Part shown: one piece after another, positions 43,754-47,567 of the stretch
How the letters are laid out: the number at the start of each line of letters is the position of its first letter
Position numbering within the stretch: position 1 is the first letter of the stretch
DNA from: DASQPE01 sp041488455
GTDB taxonomy: Bacteria > Gemmatimonadota > Gemmatimonadetes > Gemmatimonadales > GWC2-71-9
NCBI GenBank assembly: GCA_041488455.1
Contig: JBGPPG010000011.1
Coordinates: 1-47,567 of the forward strand
Reading direction: 5' to 3'
Length of the DNA stretch: 47,567 nucleotides
Program-made: the position numbers and the translations under genes
Notes under the pieces: generated by a model
The model's input: only the letters and a program-made list of their open reading frames with translations
Database searches by the model: none
What the model was told of the DNA's origin: nothing

Positions 43754-43823
43754 GCGCGAAAGATGAGCACCCGGCCGGCAGTGGCCAAGCGGGAGGCGGC
43801 CAGGCCCCGGTTATTATCAGGCC
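43754..43823. promoter_or_regulatory. Divergent promoter region between lptF and the M28 gene
   Basis: On the plus strand TATTAT (43812-43817) lies six bases before the M28 ATG, so transcription would begin at or next to the A of the start codon. On the minus strand TTGGCC (43788-43783) and TCATCT (43766-43761) are 16 bases apart, and the -10 box ends seven bases before the lptF GTG. Both genes lack a ribosome site. Leaderless mRNAs would explain this; the boxes are weak evidence. Confidence 0.4.
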
Positions 43824-44735
43824 ATGTCGAGACTCTTCCCGGTCACGCTCGCGCTCGCGCTGGGTCTTGCCGCCTGCGTCCGCGAGACCCCGCCGGCTAC
43901 GCGCGAATTCGACGGCCTGGCGGCGTTCGAGTACCTGAAGACCCAGGTCGCCTTCGGGCCCAGGATCCCCGGGACCCCGCCGCACGAGCGCATGGCGCAA
44001 TGGCTCGACAGCCTGCTGCACGCGCGCGCGGATACGCTGGTGGTGCAGGCGTGGACGCACGTGACCGCGAAACGCGACTCGCTCCCGCTCCACAACTTCA
44101 TCGCCCGCTTCAACCCCAAAGCCACCACCCGGGTCCTCTTCCTGGCCCACTGGGATACCCGGCCCCGGTCCGACGGCCCGACCTCGAAGAACCCGAAGGC
44201 GCCGGTGCCCGGGGCGAACGACGGCGCGTCAGGTGTGGCCGTGCTTCTGGGCGTGGCGGACGCGCTCAAGAAGCATCCGCCCGCGATCGGCGTGGATCTG
44301 CTCTTCGACGACGGCGAGGACTACGGGGATTTCAACCAGGAGCCGAACGACGTGCTCATCGGCGCGCGGTACTACGCGACCCACCAGGCAGCGGGGGCGC
44401 CGCCCAGGTACGCCGTGCTGTTCGACCTCGTCGCCGACCGGGACCTCCAGATCTACCAGGAGGGGAACTCCCTCACCGGCGCCCCGGAGATCGTGAACCT
44501 CGTCTGGGGCGTGGCGCGCAAGGCCGGGCATCAGGACGTGTTCATCGACGCCCCGAGACACACCCTCACCGATGACCACGTCGAGCTCCAGAAGGTCGGG
44601 ATCAAGGCGATCGACGTGGTGGACTTCGATTACCCCTCCTGGCACACCCCGGACGACACCATCGACAAGGTGAGTGCCGCGAGCGTGCAGGTCGTCGGGG
44701 ACGTCGCGGTCGCCCTGGTTCGGCAGGAGAAGTAG
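43824..44735 (+). CDS. M28-family zinc peptidase lipoprotein (glutaminyl cyclase-like)
   Basis: The 303-residue protein has a lipoprotein signal (PVTLALALGLAAC, C18) and the M28 metal ligands: H in LFLAHWDTRP, D in GANDGASGVAVLL, E in DDGEDYGDFN, D in VLFDLVADRD and H in SWHTPDDTIDK. The A-H-W-D-T-R-P and G-A-N-D-G-A-S-G motifs are those of the glutaminyl-peptide cyclotransferase branch, so it may form N-terminal pyroglutamate rather than cleave peptides. It should be anchored in the cell envelope. It is divergent from lptF. Confidence 0.9.
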   Translation: MSRLFPVTLALALGLAACVRETPPATREFDGLAAFEYLKTQVAFGPRIPGTPPHERMAQWLDSLLHARADTLVVQAWTHVTAKRDSLPLHNFIARFNPKATTRVLFLAHWDTRPRSDGPTSKNPKAPVPGANDGASGVAVLLGVADALKKHPPAIGVDLLFDDGEDYGDFNQEPNDVLIGARYYATHQAAGAPPRYAVLFDLVADRDLQIYQEGNSLTGAPEIVNLVWGVARKAGHQDVFIDAPRHTLTDDHVELQKVGIKAIDVVDFDYPSWHTPDDTIDKVSAASVQVVGDVAVALVRQEK

Positions 44736-44759
44736 GGGAGTTTTCCGCTCCGGTCGGCC

Positions 44760-44803
44760 GGGAACGGGTTGCGGCGCCTGCCCCCTGCGGCACCACCGTT
44801 CCC
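44760..44803 (+). other. Long-range inverted repeat before the comEA-like gene
   Basis: GGGAACGG (44760-44767) and CCGTTCCC (44796-44803) can close a stem around 28 bases that themselves contain TGCGGCG/CTGCGGCA-type repeats. The stem ends three bases before the ATG, where no ribosome site exists, so it could affect translation start. It does not match a cyclic-di-GMP riboswitch core. Confidence 0.35.
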
Positions 44804-44806
44804 CCG

Positions 44807-45436
44807 ATGCCTCCAGCCGAGCGCCGAGCCCTAATCCTGCTCCTTTCCCTGGCCGTCGCCGGCCACGCCGTGCGGCTTGTGGCCAGCCGCCCTGGGCAGG
44901 CCCCCGGAGAGATCGAGCTGGTCCGGGCGTTGCCGGGGCAATCCCCCCTGGCCCACAAGGACAGCACCATCGCGCTGACCCGGCCGCTTGAGCCTGGGGA
45001 GCGTATCGATCTTGACCGGGCAAGCCCGGAAGAAGTGACCCGCCTGCCGCGAGTCGGGCCGGGACTAGCGAAACGCATTGTTGCCGATCGGGAGGCGCGT
45101 GGCCCGTTCGGCAACCTCGCTGGGCTGGACCGAGTGCCGGGGGTCGGGGCCACGCTGCTGGCCGCCATCGAGGGTCATGTGACGTTCGCTGGGCAACCCG
45201 CCTCGCAAGGGCCATCTCATTCAGTCCTAGGCTCTTCCCCAGGTCAGCTTTCGCTCAATGGGGCGAGCGCGGCCGAACTGGAAGCGCTGCCAGGGATTGG
45301 GGCGAAGCTGGCGGCGGCGATCGTCAGGGACCGGGAGCGGAACGGCCCGTTCCCTTCGGCAGATGCACTGACTCGCATTCCCGGCATCAAACCTGCCTTG
45401 GTCGGCCGCGTGCGCCAAAGCTTGCAGGTGCCTTAA
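44807..45436 (+). CDS. ComEA-like helix-hairpin-helix protein with duplicated domain
   Basis: The 209-residue protein has a single N-terminal membrane segment (about 8-24), a linker, and two helix-hairpin-helix modules of about 60 residues: 67-126 (RIDLDRASPEEVTRLPRVGPG) and 148-207 (LSLNGASAAELEALPGIGAK). ComEA proteins normally have one such module and bind DNA outside the inner membrane during uptake. Two modules, separated by a 20-residue serine/proline-rich linker, are unusual. The pilus ATPase genes follow, which fits a DNA-uptake role. No ribosome site is seen before the ATG. Confidence 0.82.
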   Translation: MPPAERRALILLLSLAVAGHAVRLVASRPGQAPGEIELVRALPGQSPLAHKDSTIALTRPLEPGERIDLDRASPEEVTRLPRVGPGLAKRIVADREARGPFGNLAGLDRVPGVGATLLAAIEGHVTFAGQPASQGPSHSVLGSSPGQLSLNGASAAELEALPGIGAKLAAAIVRDRERNGPFPSADALTRIPGIKPALVGRVRQSLQVP

Positions 45437-45509
45437 AGTCGGACACCTCGCGGGCGCATCCAGGGGCAGTGGTTTTCCCTACCCATAACCGTGAGCTTCG
45501 ACCCCGACG

Positions 45510-47216
45510 ATGGCGACCGCGGCCGCCGGTCCCGACCGACTCGGCGACATCCTGATCAAGGAAGGCCTGATCACCCGGGAGCAGCTGGCACAGGCGCTCG
45601 CGGAGCAGAAGGCTAGCAAGCATCGTTTGGGGTATGTCCTGGTCAAGCTGGGGCTGGTGCAGGAGCTGGAGATCACCAAGCTGCTGGCCCGCCAGTATCG
45701 CATGCCGGCCGTCGATCTCACCCGGTTCGAAGTCGATCCCAAGCTCGTCAAGCTGATCCCCGGCGACCTCGCGACCAAGCACGTCGTGCTCCCGCTCAAG
45801 CGCGAGGGCCGCACGCTCACGATCGCGATGGCCGATCCGACGGACCACGGCCTGCTCGAAGACCTCAAGTTCATCACCCGGTACGATCTGTTCCCGGTCA
45901 TCGCGGGCGAATACACGCTCCGCGGGCTGATCGAGAAGCACTACGAGTCGTCGGACCAGCAGCTCCAGAGCATCCTCAAGGACATGGAGGGGCTCGCCGA
46001 CGATGTCGAGGTCGTCGAGGAGGAGGAGGAGGAGTCCGGCGCCGCCAACGTCGATGACGCGCCGGTCGTCAAGCTGATCAACGGACTGCTCACGGACGCG
46101 GTGAGGCGCGGCGCGAGCGACATCCATATCGAGCCGTTCGAGCACGAGATCCGGGTGCGGTATCGCATCGACGGCGCGCTGCTCGAGGTGATGAAGCCGC
46201 CGCTCAAGATGAAGGCGGCCCTCAACTCGCGGGTGAAGATCCTCTCCCAGCTCAACATCGCCGAGCGGCGCGTGCCGCAGGACGGCCGCCTCAAGCTCAA
46301 GATGGGCTCGCGGGTGATCGACTTCCGCGTCTCGACCCTGCCGGTGCTCTTCGGCGAGAAGATCGTGCTCCGAATCCTCGACAAGGGGAACCTCACCCTC
46401 GATCTCACGAAGTTCGGGTTCGAGGTCAAGGCGGAGCAGGACCTGATGAAGGCGATCCTCAATCCGTACGGCATGGTGCTCGTCACCGGGCCCACGGGCT
46501 CGGGCAAGACGACGACGCTGTACTCCTGTCTCCAGCGGATCAACACGATCGACACGAACATCATGACCGCGGAAGACCCGGTCGAGTACAACCTGATGGG
46601 GATCAACCAGGTCCTCGTGCGGACCGACATCGGGCTTTCGTTCGCGGCGGCGCTGAAGGCGTTCCTGCGCCAGGACCCGAACATCATCATGATCGGTGAG
46701 ATCCGCGATCTCGAGACGGGCGGCATCGCCATCAAGGCGGCGCTCACCGGCCACCTCGTGCTCTCGACGCTGCACACCAACGACGCCCCCAGCACGATCA
46801 CCCGTATGATCGACATGGGGATCGAGGCGTTCAACGTGGCGAGCGCCGTGAACCTGGTGGTGGCCCAGCGGCTGGTGCGCCGTATCTGCAAGGATTGCAA
46901 GGCCCCGCACACCTACCGGGACGAGGAATTGCGCTCCCTGGGCACGGATCTTGACTCCCTGCGCAAGATCACCTTCATGAAGGGCCGGGGCTGCGACACC
47001 TGCAGCGGCACCGGTTACAAGGGCCGCCAGGGTCTCTACGAGGTCATGGCGCTCTCGCCTGAGCTACGGCGCATGATCTTGCGCGGCGCGTCGGTTGCAG
47101 AGCTCCGCGACCAGGCCGTCGCGGAGGGAATGCTCACTCTGCGCACGGACGGGATGAAGAAGATAGAGCGGGGCGTGACCACCCTCGAGGAAGTCGTCAA
47201 GGAGAGCGCCGGATGA
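45510..47216 (+). CDS. pilB: Type IV pilus assembly ATPase PilB
   Basis: The 568-residue protein has an N-terminal MshEN/GSPII_E_N domain (LGDILIKEGLITREQLAQAL), a very acidic linker (about 164-176, EVVEEEEEESG), the GspE/PilB core with Walker A GPTGSGKTT (327-335), Asp box, Walker B region IIMIGEIRDLETG and His box TGHLVLSTLHTND, and a zinc-type C-x2-C ... C-x2-C pair (CKDC, CDTC). It powers pilus extension from the cytoplasm. The ATG at 45510 has no strong ribosome site. pilT overlaps its end by ATGA. Confidence 0.95.
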   Translation: MATAAAGPDRLGDILIKEGLITREQLAQALAEQKASKHRLGYVLVKLGLVQELEITKLLARQYRMPAVDLTRFEVDPKLVKLIPGDLATKHVVLPLKREGRTLTIAMADPTDHGLLEDLKFITRYDLFPVIAGEYTLRGLIEKHYESSDQQLQSILKDMEGLADDVEVVEEEEEESGAANVDDAPVVKLINGLLTDAVRRGASDIHIEPFEHEIRVRYRIDGALLEVMKPPLKMKAALNSRVKILSQLNIAERRVPQDGRLKLKMGSRVIDFRVSTLPVLFGEKIVLRILDKGNLTLDLTKFGFEVKAEQDLMKAILNPYGMVLVTGPTGSGKTTTLYSCLQRINTIDTNIMTAEDPVEYNLMGINQVLVRTDIGLSFAAALKAFLRQDPNIIMIGEIRDLETGGIAIKAALTGHLVLSTLHTNDAPSTITRMIDMGIEAFNVASAVNLVVAQRLVRRICKDCKAPHTYRDEELRSLGTDLDSLRKITFMKGRGCDTCSGTGYKGRQGLYEVMALSPELRRMILRGASVAELRDQAVAEGMLTLRTDGMKKIERGVTTLEEVVKESAG

Positions 47217-47567
47217 CCGTCAATTTGCGAGCGTTGCTCGAAGAGATGATCGAGAAGGAGGCCTCGGACCTCCACGCTACCGCGGGCGAGCGGCCTAAGT
47301 TGCGTATCGATGGTGACATCACCGACAGCTCCGCGCCCGATATCCTGACGGCGAAGGACACGCTCCAGCTGGCCTACTCGGTCCTCACCGAGAACCAGAA
47401 GAAGCGGTTCGAGACCGAGGACGAGTTGGACTTCAGCTTCGGGATCCAGAACCTGGCCCGCTTCCGTGGCAACGTGTTCAAGCAACGGGGCTGCGTGGCC
47501 ATGGTAATCCGCATGATTCCCTTCAATGTGCGAACGTTCCACGAGCTTGGCTTGCCGCCGGTGATTG
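47213..47567 (+). CDS. pilT: PilT-like retraction ATPase (3' end cut off by window)
   Basis: The first 118 codons are present. They begin TVNLRALLEEMIEKEASDLH and contain GERPKLRIDGDI, FETEDELDFSFG and ARFRGNVFKQRG, the N-terminal PilT pattern; the ATPase core lies beyond the window. PilT depolymerises type IV pili for twitching and DNA uptake. The ATG overlaps the pilB stop codon, so the two are coupled. Confidence 0.93.
   Translation, partial: MTVNLRALLEEMIEKEASDLHATAGERPKLRIDGDITDSSAPDILTAKDTLQLAYSVLTENQKKRFETEDELDFSFGIQNLARFRGNVFKQRGCVAMVIRMIPFNVRTFHELGLPPVI

Noticed and set aside
44736..45509. Cyclic-di-GMP riboswitch before the comEA-like gene or pilB
   Set aside because: The conserved GEMM core is absent in both leaders; only the simple inverted repeat at 44760-44803 is seen.

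Overview
The window is a G+C-rich (by eye well above 60 %), very gene-dense piece of chromosome from a diderm, pilus-bearing, probably aerobic bacterium. LptF/LptG, an RND/TolC-type outer membrane factor, lipoproteins and PilB/PilT show an outer membrane. PQQ, cytochrome c maturation (CcmABCD) and heme O synthase (CtaB) point to respiration. The protein style and gene mix would suit a member of Gemmatimonadota, but I see no marker that proves the phylum. I see no rRNA, tRNA, CRISPR array, transposase or phage gene.

Layout. 1-809 (minus): start of a PQQ operon, pqqA (24 codons) and the 5' two thirds of pqqB, with a structured leader, a candidate sigma-54 promoter and a palindrome upstream. 1072-8713 (minus): a co-directional unit tetR - tolC-like - emrA-like - emrB-like - histidine kinase - NtrC-type regulator, with a TetR operator at its head. 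8928-15766 (plus): TPR protein, ABC ATPase, permease, double-domain M16 protease, CDP-alcohol phosphatidyltransferase, OsmC-like protein and a small exported protein, mostly with overlapping ends. 15818-16102 (minus): a small orphan. 16281-19148 (plus): small protein, DsbA-like thioredoxin, Kup potassium transporter. 19170-21125 (minus): acetyl-CoA synthetase. 21504-24501 (plus): STAS protein, receiver-only regulator, ccmA-B-C-D. 24523-30662 (minus): ECF sigma factor and ZAS anti-sigma factor at the head of a tightly packed operon with DUF92, a lipoprotein, a geranylgeranyl-reductase-family flavoprotein, flavin reductase, methyltransferase, SRPBCC protein and a FabF-like ketosynthase. 30777-33395 (plus): V4R-like protein, M24 peptidase, exported protein. 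33429-36236 (minus): ctaB and an MsbA-like exporter. 36371-37708 (plus): amino acid permease. 37747-43753 (minus): lptF-lptG-nadB-nadA-nadC. 43824-47567 (plus): M28 peptidase lipoprotein, double-HhH ComEA-like protein, pilB, pilT (cut by the window end).

What stands out. (1) Three of the convergent gene junctions (24487-24523, 33385-33446, 37691-37750) carry the same kind of element: tandem 7-base units of the form GTRARVR facing their own reverse complements. The unit contains TGA or TAA, and because 7 is not a multiple of 3, successive copies put a stop codon in each frame in turn; five of the six flanking genes end inside a unit. The element thus looks like a combined hairpin terminator and frame-independent stop cassette. 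(2) pqqA has a GG-N10-GC sigma-54-like promoter and a 26-base palindrome about 130 bp further upstream, just behind the gene of an NtrC-family regulator, suggesting that the efflux-linked two-component system controls PQQ synthesis. (3) Two mutually exclusive hairpins lie between pqqA and pqqB. (4) A SigR/RsrA-like pair heads a lipid/isoprenoid/polyketide-like operon of unknown product.

Limits: all calls were made by reading translations and motifs by eye; no alignment, structure prediction or database search was run.
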